This document shows, piece after piece, positions 26,300 to 34,705 of a stretch of 64,000 nt of DNA. The notes beneath the pieces are model-generated. The model saw only the letters and a list, made by a program, of their open reading frames with translations. It was not told where the DNA came from and did not search any database. Every line of letters begins with the position of its first letter. Positions within the stretch are counted from its first letter, which is position 1. A program made the position numbers and the translations under genes. Source of the stretch: Marinobacter sp. X15-166B (GTDB taxonomy: Bacteria; Pseudomonadota; Gammaproteobacteria; Pseudomonadales; Oleiphilaceae); contig NZ_MEIY01000001.1 of NCBI RefSeq assembly GCF_001752365.1, positions 2,162,473 through 2,226,472 on the forward strand, read 5' to 3'.

Positions 26300-28318
26300 T
26301 TATTTGCCAGCGTTAAAAGCGGCGCCACGGTAGTCCAGGGCGGCCACACCAAAATCGTGGCGGACTTTGTACTTGGTGCCGTCTACGTCGAAGCCCTGCT
26401 GCATCTCCAGGTAGGGCTCCTGGTTGCCATCGAGGAAAGCAACCTCGATTACCGGCGCCTCGTCAGGGGATGCGAAGGCGTAATAACCGGTACCGGCCAG
26501 GCGTGGGGTGTCGATCACGTCGGAGAACAGACCGCGCACCATGTTGGGCTTTTGAATCTTGCCGCTGGTGTCGGGGTCGTACTCGGCGCTATTGATCACG
26601 CGCGCCGTGCCGCCCAGCCCCATCGGGACCAGCAGGTTCGCCGGGCGCAGGTCGAGGAAATCGTGGTCGCCGATGTCTTTCTGGCTGGCCATCAGCACGC
26701 GCAGGGCCTCCAGGCTTTCCACGGACAGCGCGGCGCCGGTGCCGATGTTGTTGTGATCCGCATGGAACAGGCTCTTTCCGTCGTCCATGGTCGGGCCTTT
26801 CCCGCCATTTTCCGCCAGCAGGGCATAAACGGCGGCCTCGATGGTGCGAGCGGCCGCCCGGCCCAGCATATTGGACAGCCCGATGAAGGCGCCCAGGTCG
26901 TCGTTTACGATGGCCTTGCGGGTCAGCGCGATGATGTTGCCCACGGTGTCGGCCTGAATGCTGGCCTTTTCACCGTCGGGGATGGCTTTTTGCTTGAACT
27001 CGCCGTGCTCGTTCAGGGCGTCCAGGTTGCCCAGACTGCCCACGCGGTAACGGCTGTGCGCGCGGAAATCGCTTACTGAACCGGTGGCGCAGAAACGCGA
27101 CCAGGTATCAGAGGCGGAGGCGTAGGCGGTTTGGAGGGTTTTGTGCATGGCGTCTTCCAGAATCACCGGGAAATCGCTGGTGCCCTGGGTGAATGCGTTG
27201 GCCACAATTTCCATCTGATCCAGGCCGCGGGTGCGGGACCCGGACGCCTCCAGCGAATCCTTGGCGATGTCGAGCAACTTATACCCGCGGTATGGGTTGT
27301 TGCGGTCGGCTTTGACCCCGGCAATACCGGCCCGGGCCACGATGGCCTCGACCGCCGCGGCGCGTTTTACGTCGCGCTCATCCTCGACCACGGTCACGCG
27401 GCCCTGAATGGGGGCGGCGTCTTCCGCCAGCTTGGCCAGGATCTTTTCGCCGGCCTTCTCGGCAGTAATGCTGAAATCATCGAGACAGGCGGCTTTTAGC
27501 TCGTCCAGATCGTCGCGACCTTTGAACATGTCAAACTTGGCGTTGATTCCGGCACGGCGCGCGGTCTCTTCCTGCTGCAGACGGGCGCGGATCTCGTCCT
27601 CGGTTTGGGCTTTGGCCTGCGGCTCAACCGCCGGCTGGTTTACGGGATCAGGCATAGCTGGTTCCTCTGGTTTACGTGCGGCGGTTACCGCGGTTTGGGT
27701 TTGTTTGGCGAATCTCGGAAAGCGGGACAGATCGAAAACTTTTTCGATGCTGGCCGCGATGGGTAGGGCTTCGGTTACCTGGTTGACGTAGCCGGCGGCT
27801 TCAGCTTCAGCGGCTGTAAACCAGTGATCTTTCCCGTCTTCCATCAGCGCCATAAACTCTTCGGGATCCTTGCCTGTTCCCTCGGCATAGGCGGCGGCCA
27901 TGGCCTGAGCGTGCTTGTCCATAACGTCGGCCATCTCGCGCATGTCGGCGGCGTTGCCCATACTGAAGCCCCAGGGCGCATGGATCATGAACAGGGCATT
28001 GCTGGCCATGTTCACAACGTCGCCGGCCATGGCGATCAGGCTGGAGATACTGGCGGCAATGCCGTCGATCTCAGTGGTGACGGTGGCGGGGTGGCGCTTG
28101 AGGGCGTTATATATGGCCAGGCCGTCAGAAACCGACCCGCCGGGAGAGTTTATGCGCAGAGTGATAGCGTCGGCATCGAGCGCCGCCAGATCCTTGACGA
28201 ACGTGGCGGCTGTTGTGCTTTCGTCGTCCCAGCTGTCGCCAATGTCGCCATAAATAAATATCTCGACGGCATTGTCGGCGCGGGCCTTGATTGAAAACGG
28301 GTTGTGCTTGGTGGACAT
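26300..28318 (-). CDS. ClpP-like prohead protease / major capsid fusion
   Basis: 672 aa. Residues 1-200: ClpP/S49-like protease with 'INSPGGSV' (57-63), nucleophile Ser90 in 'GIAAS' and His113 in 'MIHAP'. Residues about 210-310: charged linker, probably the scaffold or delta domain. Residues about 320-672: major capsid protein with Mu-like I/T features. One polypeptide thus encodes protease, scaffold and shell, and must be processed during assembly. Such fusions are known in databases; the frame is uninterrupted here. No start inside the capsid part has an obvious strong ribosome-binding site. Confidence 0.88.
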   Translation of the reverse strand: MSTKHNPFSIKARADNAVEIFIYGDIGDSWDDESTTAATFVKDLAALDADAITLRINSPGGSVSDGLAIYNALKRHPATVTTEIDGIAASISSLIAMAGDVVNMASNALFMIHAPWGFSMGNAADMREMADVMDKHAQAMAAAYAEGTGKDPEEFMALMEDGKDHWFTAAEAEAAGYVNQVTEALPIAASIEKVFDLSRFPRFAKQTQTAVTAARKPEEPAMPDPVNQPAVEPQAKAQTEDEIRARLQQEETARRAGINAKFDMFKGRDDLDELKAACLDDFSITAEKAGEKILAKLAEDAAPIQGRVTVVEDERDVKRAAAVEAIVARAGIAGVKADRNNPYRGYKLLDIAKDSLEASGSRTRGLDQMEIVANAFTQGTSDFPVILEDAMHKTLQTAYASASDTWSRFCATGSVSDFRAHSRYRVGSLGNLDALNEHGEFKQKAIPDGEKASIQADTVGNIIALTRKAIVNDDLGAFIGLSNMLGRAAARTIEAAVYALLAENGGKGPTMDDGKSLFHADHNNIGTGAALSVESLEALRVLMASQKDIGDHDFLDLRPANLLVPMGLGGTARVINSAEYDPDTSGKIQKPNMVRGLFSDVIDTPRLAGTGYYAFASPDEAPVIEVAFLDGNQEPYLEMQQGFDVDGTKYKVRHDFGVAALDYRGAAFNAGK

Positions 28319-28365
28319 GACGGCATCCCTAGATTTTTGGATGCTGTCAGGTTCTCAGATGGGAC

Positions 28366-28400
28366 GCGACATTTTTACCGGGGACATGTCGCGATCTGCA
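28366..28400 (-). promoter_or_regulatory. Repeated dyad site 1, upstream of capsid gene
   Basis: Contains CGACATTTTTACCGGGG (plus strand 28367-28383) flanked by an inverted repeat GCGACAT / ATGTCGC, about 50 bases before the protease-capsid ATG. The 17-mer recurs exactly at 30203-30219, and a related dyad is at 38243-38267. Possible activator, promoter or RNA signal. Confidence 0.55.
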
Positions 28401-29927
28401 TTAATCGTCGTCGTCCGCGTGCATATTCTCGCTGATCGTCTTCCATGCCGCGTCAGAGTCGAACACCAGGCCGCGGGCCTTAGCGTCCTGGCGGAATTTA
28501 TCGATCTGATCAAGCACGTCCAGCGGGTTTACGCCACGCTTGCGCATAACCTCGGCCTCCGAGGCAAAGCCCGCACGTACCAACTCCGTCCAGGCCTTCG
28601 CTTCTTTAAGCGGATCGATCCACGGCATGGACTGGCCAATAAACAGCGCATCGTTGGCGGATTCGGGGCTCATGCCGCGCGGGATCGGGACCACACCGGA
28701 CAGATCGGCAGCCCTCACGAAACCCTCCCAGATGGGCTGGACCATGTTGCCGACGAACTCGTCGGTCAGAGTGGCGTAATTCACCCACTGCTCGACCAGT
28801 TCCTGTCGCTGCGACGAGAATGTGCCGTTGTAGTCACGGGCTACGCTGCTGTAGGTAGCACCCACGCCGGCGGCGAGCGCCTTTAGCTGGCCCTGACGGA
28901 ATGTGATCAGGTTGGGGTTCGGGCGTTTCGAGTCGATCATACCGATCTCTTCGCCGATCTCCAGGGTGTCGATTATCGTCCCGGGCTGCATGCTGATCTC
29001 GCGGGGCTCGATGTTGCCCTCGATGTCCCTGGGCAATGTGTCAGGATCGAGCATCTCAGGATTGCCGCGCTTGACGTAGGCGGTCAGCAGGGCGGAGATC
29101 TTGGCGGCGACGCGCTCCGATTCCTCGTAATCCTTTATATCCTCCAGGCGAGTGATCACACTGGCGAATTCGGACACGCCACGCACCTGGCCGATACGGT
29201 CGGTCGATGCAATGTGCAGGACTTTATCGGCGGTGATCCGCTTCATGTCGTCCCGACTGCTGGACAGCATGACGATGCCGTCGGTGGGGTGGTTTTTGTG
29301 AACCCAGTAGGCGCGAGGCCTGCCCCATGCACTCAGCTCTATGCCCTGACGGACCCCCAGCCTCGTGTCGTTAAAAAACGGCACCATGTCCGGCTCGAAC
29401 ATCTCCAGCGAAAACGGCACGCTTGACCCGTGGGTAAGCGCCGGCACCGGGCCGGTGAGCATCTGCGCGAAACTTTCGCCATCCCTGATCCATGTGTTTG
29501 CCAGTAACCGCTGGACCCGGGCCCAGTGGTATTGACCGGTCACCTCGGGTTTCATCTGCCACTCGCGCCATGCGTCCAGCAGGGCCTTGGCGTAATCCTT
29601 GTGAACCTTGCCGTCGCTGCTGCGGGGCTGGGGCTCGATGCCAATGCCCTTGGGGCCGACGATGTTGGTGGTCAGGGTGCGCAAAATACCGCGGGTGATG
29701 TCGTGGTTTTGCTCCAAGTGGCGCACCTGATTGCGGATGGCAACCGCGCCCTGGAATACTTGCACGTTGGGGCCGCCAGAATCGCGGCGGAATTTTCGCG
29801 TGCGCGACGGCTTTGCGGCTTCGTAATAGGCCTGGATCCGGCGGGCATTCATGCGCCTGATGCCCTTTTCGGGGCTCAGCCAATTGACAAGGCGATCAGG
29901 GAGGGTGGGGGTTACTGGGTCGGCCAT
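28401..29927 (-). CDS. Portal protein (lambda gpB type)
   Basis: 508 aa from the ATG at 29927, which overlaps the gpW stop (TGATG); a longer frame upstream is not needed. 'ARRIQAYYEAAKPSRTRKF' at the N-terminus, 'HDITRGILRTLTTNIVGPKGIGIEPQ' and 'VGATYSSVARDYNGTFSSQRQELVEQW' are clear lambda-like portal signatures. Dodecameric DNA channel and packaging motor dock at the capsid vertex. Acidic tail 'ADDDD'. Confidence 0.93.
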   Translation of the reverse strand: MADPVTPTLPDRLVNWLSPEKGIRRMNARRIQAYYEAAKPSRTRKFRRDSGGPNVQVFQGAVAIRNQVRHLEQNHDITRGILRTLTTNIVGPKGIGIEPQPRSSDGKVHKDYAKALLDAWREWQMKPEVTGQYHWARVQRLLANTWIRDGESFAQMLTGPVPALTHGSSVPFSLEMFEPDMVPFFNDTRLGVRQGIELSAWGRPRAYWVHKNHPTDGIVMLSSSRDDMKRITADKVLHIASTDRIGQVRGVSEFASVITRLEDIKDYEESERVAAKISALLTAYVKRGNPEMLDPDTLPRDIEGNIEPREISMQPGTIIDTLEIGEEIGMIDSKRPNPNLITFRQGQLKALAAGVGATYSSVARDYNGTFSSQRQELVEQWVNYATLTDEFVGNMVQPIWEGFVRAADLSGVVPIPRGMSPESANDALFIGQSMPWIDPLKEAKAWTELVRAGFASEAEVMRKRGVNPLDVLDQIDKFRQDAKARGLVFDSDAAWKTISENMHADDDD

Positions 29928-30166
29928 CAGTCCAGCCTCGCGACGGAGAAGCCCAGGCCGCCAATGGTCGGAGCCCGTGACGCGCGGCTGCGCTCGGCGT
30001 TTACTCGCTGCTCCCACTCTTTCCGGCCCCGGATGATGTCGGGCAAGTCTGACATCGATACCCGCCGGCCTTCAAACTGGAATTCCCGGCCCTGCAGCAC
30101 GGCGGCCTCAGCGGCAAGATATTTGGCAAGCATTTCTGTGGCGGTTGGGGTCGTCATATTCGGCAC
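29927..30166 (-). CDS. gpW-like head-tail connector
   Basis: 79 aa, the size of lambda gpW. 'AEAAVLQGREFQFEGRRVSMSDLPDIIRG' gives the helix-beta hairpin-helix pattern of the family. In lambda this gene also sits between terminase and portal genes. It stabilises packaged DNA and provides the platform for tail attachment. Confidence 0.8.
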   Translation of the reverse strand: MPNMTTPTATEMLAKYLAAEAAVLQGREFQFEGRRVSMSDLPDIIRGRKEWEQRVNAERSRASRAPTIGGLGFSVARLD

Positions 30167-30187
30167 CTATCAACGGAGGGTTTCACA

Positions 30188-30535
30188 CTATCGCGCCCCG
30201 ACCGACATTTTTACCGGGGCGGTGTCGTTGTTTTGCACAATGCGCTCCACTTGGCGGCGGCTCAGGCTGTACTTTCTCGCCAGTTCGTCCAGGTTGTTGC
30301 CCCTGAACGCGGCGCGAATGGCCCGGTTCCTGACGCTCAGATTCGGCCCCGGTATGTAGACGTGGCCGCCGCCGGCCTCCCGGCGAACCTCGGCGGCTAA
30401 CTGGTCCGCCAGCGCCGCGGCTGCTGATTCCGTCAGCGAGAATCCCCGGATAATTGCGGCCGTCAATATGCGGTGCAACTCCACGGCGGTATCAGTGTCG
30501 CGGTTGAGGTCGCTAATCATAGCCGTCCACTCCAT
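30188..30535 (-). CDS. Mor/C-family transcription regulator
   Basis: 115 aa. The second half has the Mor pattern: 'GGGHVYIPGPNLSVRNRAI' (dimer and beta-strand region) followed by an HTH, 'NNLDELARKYSLSRRQVERIV'. Mu Mor and C activate middle and late promoters. The start lies inside the terminase gene end (19-base overlap), an unusual site for a regulator. The last codons contain repeated dyad site 2. May control late genes; target unknown. Confidence 0.8.
   Translation of the reverse strand: MEWTAMISDLNRDTDTAVELHRILTAAIIRGFSLTESAAAALADQLAAEVRREAGGGHVYIPGPNLSVRNRAIRAAFRGNNLDELARKYSLSRRQVERIVQNNDTAPVKMSVGAR
30203..30236 (-). promoter_or_regulatory. Repeated dyad site 2, upstream of gpW
   Basis: Exact second copy of CGACATTTTTACCGGGG (30203-30219), inside the 3' end of the Mor-like gene and about 37 bases before the gpW ATG. 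A shorter dyad (CGACA / TGTCG) flanks it. Confidence 0.5.
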
Positions 30536-32607
30536 TCAGATTTCCCAATGGCTCGGGGCTTGGGCGCCCTTCGTGCTCTAGTACCGGGCTTTCTCGCCCG
30601 TCGTTCGTCAGTGCTTTCTCGTTCGGAGTTATGCTCGATCGGTCTGGCCCAGGGCTGCGTCGGGGCATCCCAGTTGATCCGATCCGCACCCAGGTGCAGG
30701 GCGCCCGCCCAGATCATGGCGCACAAGTCGATGGCTTCGTTCCGGCGGCGTACCTTCCGCCACTTTCCGTTAGCCTCGCGCACCTCGGCGCGCATCTCGT
30801 CCCAGAACGCCGCGCCCAGCCAGGTGGGAAAGTGCAGGCGGGCGGGGCCGCTGGTGGCCCGGCGGCTGGCGTTGTAAACGGCGTCTTTCAACAGGTTCGG
30901 ATTGCAGAGCAGCTGGTGAACGTCTTTGCGGGACTCGTCACCAATGCGGGTGCGGCGCAATATCGCCGCGGACGGGGCGCTGCCGCCCTTGTATAGCCTC
31001 GCCTTGTCGCCCAGGCCCTGCCGGCGAAGACGGCGCCACCAGCGTTTCGCGTTCTCGGTCACGCCGTCCTCTCCGCCGGAGTCGCACACCAGCAGCCGCA
31101 CGCGGAGCTCTTGGCGGTCCTGGGTGGTCCGATAGGTGGAACCCAGCACCCGCTCGGTGAGCACGTCCCAGTCTTCCGGGTAGCTGGCCGGATCGATGGG
31201 GGCCATCTCGCCACCCACGCCGGTGCGGGCGCTCTCGGTGATGTCGAAACGGTCCACCAGCCACTGCTCCATCTGTGGCCCGAAGGCGTGAACCTGGACG
31301 ACGAAGCGGGCGCTCTGACCGCCTTGCACGTCAGCGCTGGCAACCAGAAAGCGGGCCTGCTCCGGCACCACGTAGCGCGGGAAATCTTCGGCCATGTCCG
31401 CCAGCTCGCCGCGTCCGGTCTCTTCACGCACCGCCATGGGCAAATAGGGCATAGCCTGGTCGGTGTTGATGGTGACGCGCAGTGATTCCTCGTCGCCGGC
31501 GGTGGAGTAGCTGCGCAGGGCCTGCAGGTAGCGCAGAAGCAGGTTTTCCCATGACTGATAGGCCGCGGCGGCCCCGCCCAGCCAGAAACTGGCGATGTTT
31601 GACTGGATACCGCCGTCGGATTTCAGGCCGCTCTTGCTGATCTCCTGGCCGTCGCGCAACCAGTCGCCGGCCACCAGCATGCGGTGTTTTTCGCGGGCGT
31701 CGGAGCCGCTGCCGCAGTGGGGGCAGAACACCACCGCGTGCTCGACGGCCAGGGCGTTCAAGTCGGCAGAGCGGACGGTTTTTAATAGGTCGTTTTCGCT
31801 GGGCAGGCTGGCGAACAACTCCAGCCCGGGTTTCACTTGGAAAAACTCGCCACAGTGCCCGCAGGGCCAGTAATAGCGGCGGCGGTCGCCACGGTTGTAA
31901 ATTCCCAGGATGCCGCCGGCGGGCGGGGCTTCGTGCTCGGTTTCCAGCCTGAAATTCGGGTCAGTGATCGGCTTGCCGGGTGACGACTCCACCATGCACA
32001 TGCCGCGTGACAGGTAGGTGGTGGTCCGCTTTAATCCCAAGGCATAGGCGGAGCCTTCGCCGTCCACGTTGTCGGGCATGCGGTCGTAGTCCGTCAGGGC
32101 CACATAACGATAATCACTACCGGACAGCTGCGAGGCAGACGGCCAGCCGATTTTCAACCACATGCCATGCCGGAAAAGTTTGTCGTGGGTGTTGTCGTCG
32201 TGACCGCGTGCGCTCATCAGATCGGACATTTTCGGGCTGTTACGGATGGCCCGGTCGATCCTGGTTTTCGAGTAATCGCGGGCCTTGTCCTGGGTCATCT
32301 GCACGACGAGCATATCGCCGGGGTCGCAGGTGACCGCGTAGGTAACCCAGGCATCCAGCAACCCCATGGTTTTGCCGGATCGGGCAGGGCCGACGAATAT
32401 CACCGCTTCGTGTTTGCGGCTGGCCAGGGTGTCCATGGGCTCGACCATGTAGGGCGTTTCGGCGGCGGACCAATAGCCGGTATACCCGCCGGGCTGGACA
32501 ATCCGCAGCGACGAAGCGGCACCATCCGAAACCGACACCCGTTTCGGGGGCCTGAAGGCCTCCGCGGCACTGGTGATGATCGGCAAAGCCGTGCCAAAAC
32601 TGCCCAC
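30517..32607 (-). CDS. Terminase large subunit (lambda gpA family)
   Basis: 696 aa. Starts with GTG immediately after the small-subunit stop. ATPase Walker A 'VGPARSGKT' at residues 72-80; Walker-B-like 'YRYVALTDYDRMP'; a cysteine pair set (CGHCG ... CPHCG) typical of gpA; the C-terminal half carries the nuclease that cuts cos. With the small subunit it forms the packaging motor. Confidence 0.95.
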   Translation of the reverse strand: MGSFGTALPIITSAAEAFRPPKRVSVSDGAASSLRIVQPGGYTGYWSAAETPYMVEPMDTLASRKHEAVIFVGPARSGKTMGLLDAWVTYAVTCDPGDMLVVQMTQDKARDYSKTRIDRAIRNSPKMSDLMSARGHDDNTHDKLFRHGMWLKIGWPSASQLSGSDYRYVALTDYDRMPDNVDGEGSAYALGLKRTTTYLSRGMCMVESSPGKPITDPNFRLETEHEAPPAGGILGIYNRGDRRRYYWPCGHCGEFFQVKPGLELFASLPSENDLLKTVRSADLNALAVEHAVVFCPHCGSGSDAREKHRMLVAGDWLRDGQEISKSGLKSDGGIQSNIASFWLGGAAAAYQSWENLLLRYLQALRSYSTAGDEESLRVTINTDQAMPYLPMAVREETGRGELADMAEDFPRYVVPEQARFLVASADVQGGQSARFVVQVHAFGPQMEQWLVDRFDITESARTGVGGEMAPIDPASYPEDWDVLTERVLGSTYRTTQDRQELRVRLLVCDSGGEDGVTENAKRWWRRLRRQGLGDKARLYKGGSAPSAAILRRTRIGDESRKDVHQLLCNPNLLKDAVYNASRRATSGPARLHFPTWLGAAFWDEMRAEVREANGKWRKVRRRNEAIDLCAMIWAGALHLGADRINWDAPTQPWARPIEHNSERESTDERRARKPGTRARRAPKPRAIGKSEWSGRL

Positions 32608-33132
32608 TTAATTCGTTTCCTCTGTCGCCGGCTCCAGTGAGCCCAGTTCGGTTAATTTGTCCGCCAGCGCTTCCATCTCGGCATCGAGGGCGAGGTCGAT
32701 GGCCTCAACAATATCCGGGCTGCACCCGGTGCGCCGCTCGATGTTGTCCGGCAGGCTGCGCAGACCCTGCGCGATAGCGCTGAACGCGGTGGCCACGACT
32801 CGCTCGACTTCCTCGGTGGGGATCAGTTCACGGTCCATAACCTGCAGCGCGCGCCGCTTGGTCTCGGACTCGTACCAGGCCTTTCGGTCAGAGGGCAGCA
32901 TCTCGTCCGGATCCACACCCTCCGGTTCTGTGCCGGCCCCGAAGCGCCATCGGGCAACCTCTACCGCGTCAAACACCCAGGGGCGGCCAGGCGCACCGCG
33001 CTCGACAACCGGGCAGTTTCTACGGCACCAGGCGTCAACCGACTGGACCGAAACGTCGAAGAACTCCGCCAACTCGCGCTTGTTTAGTCGGCGCAATTGC
33101 TGAGCTTTTGACAGCTGCGCTACTTTCGTCAC
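32608..33132 (-). CDS. Terminase small subunit (Nu1-like)
   Basis: 174 aa. The N-terminal winged helix 'LNKRELAEFFDVSVQSVDAW' is followed by 'GRPWVFDAVEVARW', the Nu1/DUF1441 pattern; the C-terminal helices should contact the large subunit. It binds cosB-type sites. The putative cosN lies 46 bases upstream. Confidence 0.88.
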   Translation of the reverse strand: MTKVAQLSKAQQLRRLNKRELAEFFDVSVQSVDAWCRRNCPVVERGAPGRPWVFDAVEVARWRFGAGTEPEGVDPDEMLPSDRKAWYESETKRRALQVMDRELIPTEEVERVVATAFSAIAQGLRSLPDNIERRTGCSPDIVEAIDLALDAEMEALADKLTELGSLEPATEETN

Positions 33133-33177
33133 AGACCAGACCCCAACAACAACCCATAGGGCACAGAAAAACTCTCG

Positions 33178-33203
33178 AAACCCGCGGTTCCGCGCCCCCG
33201 TAC
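33178..33203 (-). other. Putative cosN (packaging end site)
   Basis: Minus strand reads GGGGGCGCGGAACCGCGGGT, with the dyad CGCGG-AA-CCGCG. It resembles lambda cosN (GGGCGGCGACCTCGCGGGTT) in sequence and context, immediately before the terminase small-subunit gene and after the lysis genes. Exact nick positions cannot be read. Confidence 0.6.
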
Positions 33204-33207
33204 CGTT

Positions 33208-33537
33208 CTATCTCCCAGGAGGACCCGCGCGTTTTTTATTTCGCGAGGCCTTGGCGTCGGCAGCCCACTCGCGCAGCAGCTCTTTGTCGGTGTTGCACCG
33301 CTCGAGCGCCGAGTGGACACGAACGCAGTGGGCCGACACGTCGCCCCAGAAATCCCCGGCGTATACTGGGACAGGCGTATGCTGAAGGCGGGCTGGCGGA
33401 GGGTATACATACTCAGTCGCCGTTCTCGTTATTACTGGTTGAGTAGGCGCGCAAGCTGTCGCCAACAGCGAGAGGGTGGCGAGCGTTAGCGCAGCCATCA
33501 GCTTGCAGCGCAAGCCGTAAGCGTTCGGTGATTTCAT
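33208..33537 (-). CDS. Rz1-like outer-membrane spanin lipoprotein
   Basis: 109 aa from the ATG at 33537 (GAGAGAAAGG upstream). A signal with lipobox-like 'LLATAC' around residue 29 is followed by a Pro-rich stretch 'EYVYPPPARLQHTPVPVY', as in Rz1/LysC o-spanins. The first 125 bases lie out of frame inside the Rz-like gene, the classic nested arrangement. Longer than most Rz1 proteins. Confidence 0.75.
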   Translation of the reverse strand: MKSPNAYGLRCKLMAALTLATLSLLATACAPTQPVITRTATEYVYPPPARLQHTPVPVYAGDFWGDVSAHCVRVHSALERCNTDKELLREWAADAKASRNKKRAGPPGR

Positions 33538-33814
33538 CGGCCTTTCTCTCCGCATGTTGTTGCGCCACCTGGGCGCGAGTGGCGAGGGCGTCCCGGCGGT
33601 CCAGTTCGGCCTGCAGGTCGGCGTACTCTGCCGCGTTCTCTCTGATGGTTTCGGCGTGCTGTAGGTTTACCTGGCTGAGCTCACCCAACCGCTGGCTGGT
33701 TCTGTCACGATCGATTAGCAGCAGGCAGATCGAACCGGCCATCGCAATCACCAGCAATGCGGTGGCGCCAGCCACGTAGGGCAGGGCCCTCCCTGTCAGT
33801 GCCTTTAGTATCAT
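33413..33814 (-). CDS. Rz-like inner-membrane spanin
   Basis: 133 aa from the ATG at 33814, which overlaps the holin-candidate stop and has GGGGGAGG just upstream. One N-terminal transmembrane helix ('YVAGATALLVIAMAGSICLL') leads into a long periplasmic coiled coil. With the nested lipoprotein gene it forms a two-component spanin that fuses inner and outer membranes at lysis. Confidence 0.8.
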   Translation of the reverse strand: MILKALTGRALPYVAGATALLVIAMAGSICLLLIDRDRTSQRLGELSQVNLQHAETIRENAAEYADLQAELDRRDALATRAQVAQQHAERKADEITERLRLALQADGCANARHPLAVGDSLRAYSTSNNENGD

Positions 33815-34065
33815 TGCCTCCCCCATCGAGCTTTCGCTACTTCCTGCGCCATATTGCCGCCGTAGTAGCTGACTATCAGCGTGCCGCTGATTCCGTATGA
33901 CCAACCGATGACCGGCCCCAGTGCCTCAAGGGCGGCGGGGTTCAATACCGCTACCAGCAACCAGATAGGCGTCTGCCCAAACGCCCAAGCCATGCCGTAG
34001 TAGTACCCGCGGCGGCGGTGCGTCCAGTAGCGCTCGGGGTTTGGGTGCTGGTCAGCTGCCATCAT
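33811..34065 (-). CDS. Putative holin
   Basis: 84 aa from the ATG pair at 34062-34065. Two hydrophobic segments ('MAWAFGQTPIWLLVAVL' and 'VIGWSYGISGTLIVSYYGG') are separated by a short turn, with charged ends. It lies directly ahead of the spanin pair. Size, topology and neighbours fit a holin, but the sequence family is not recognised. Confidence 0.65.
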   Translation of the reverse strand: MMAADQHPNPERYWTHRRRGYYYGMAWAFGQTPIWLLVAVLNPAALEALGPVIGWSYGISGTLIVSYYGGNMAQEVAKARWGRQ

Positions 34066-34334
34066 CTGCTCCGCTTGCTGTTGAAGATGTCCCGGGCGGC
34101 CCTCTCGTCCGCCTCGTCCAGACCTGACAGCCACGCCTCTAGGTCTACCCGAGTGGTGCGCCTCTCCCGGTATTCAATCCAGCGAATGCCGGCCTCGACC
34201 TCCAGCGGCATGGGTGCGAACCCCTCGAACCGGTTGCCGAACCGATCGCGGCAACTCTCCGCGGCCTCGTCCAGTGTGCGGCCAGTAAGCACGGTACTGG
34301 CGGTGCCTTTCACGATGGCGGTTAGCTGGATCAT
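34062..34334 (-). CDS. Small protein ahead of holin, function unknown
   Basis: 90 aa from the ATG at 34334 (TAATG overlap with the preceding stop). 'LTAIVKGTASTVLTGRTLDEAAESC' then 'WIEYRERRTTRVDLEAWLSGLDEADERAAR'. Soluble, no known motif. Translationally coupled on both sides. Confidence 0.5.
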   Translation of the reverse strand: MIQLTAIVKGTASTVLTGRTLDEAAESCRDRFGNRFEGFAPMPLEVEAGIRWIEYRERRTTRVDLEAWLSGLDEADERAARDIFNSKRSR

Positions 34335-34705
34335 TAGGCGAACGGGGCAGACTCGACGCCGCCCGCCTCCAGCTCTACCTCGCCCAGAAACATCAGGCAG
34401 CACACTGCATGGGCGGCGTGATGCAGGCCTGTCTCATCGTCGTATGTAATGCCCTGCTGCAACGCATTGATGTGTCGTCGGGCGGCTGAAATGTAGCGAC
34501 GGCGTAGATCGGGCACTCTGCGCCAGTTGTCCGGGCTGTACTTCTGAGCGCCGACAGTCAGCACTTTTGCGACCTCCAGTTCCATCAGCGGTGGAATCAG
34601 ATCAAACTCCGGCTTTTCTGCGTCGTACTTCACGCCATCTTCGTAATGGTCGCCGTCGTTGCCGTTCTGTCCAATGATGTCCATGCGAGTCTCGTCGAAA
34701 CCCAT
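34334..34705 (-). CDS. MazZ-like dATP/dGTP diphosphohydrolase (DUF5664 type)
   Basis: 123 aa from the ATG at 34705 (AAGGGGG upstream). 'KYDAEKPEFDLIPPLMELEVAKVLTVGAQKYSPDNW', cited in part, and 'HHAAHAVCCLMFL' follow the phage family annotated as dATP/dGTP diphosphohydrolase, an all-alpha MazG-related fold. It would trim purine dNTP pools. No PurZ-like gene is present, so base substitution is not implied. Confidence 0.65.
   Translation of the reverse strand: MGFDETRMDIIGQNGNDGDHYEDGVKYDAEKPEFDLIPPLMELEVAKVLTVGAQKYSPDNWRRVPDLRRRYISAARRHINALQQGITYDDETGLHHAAHAVCCLMFLGEVELEAGGVESAPFA

Noticed and set aside
34334-34705. Z-genome (2-aminoadenine) phage, suggested by the MazZ-like protein
   Set aside because: No PurZ-like or DatZ-like gene was found; the enzyme alone does not imply base replacement.
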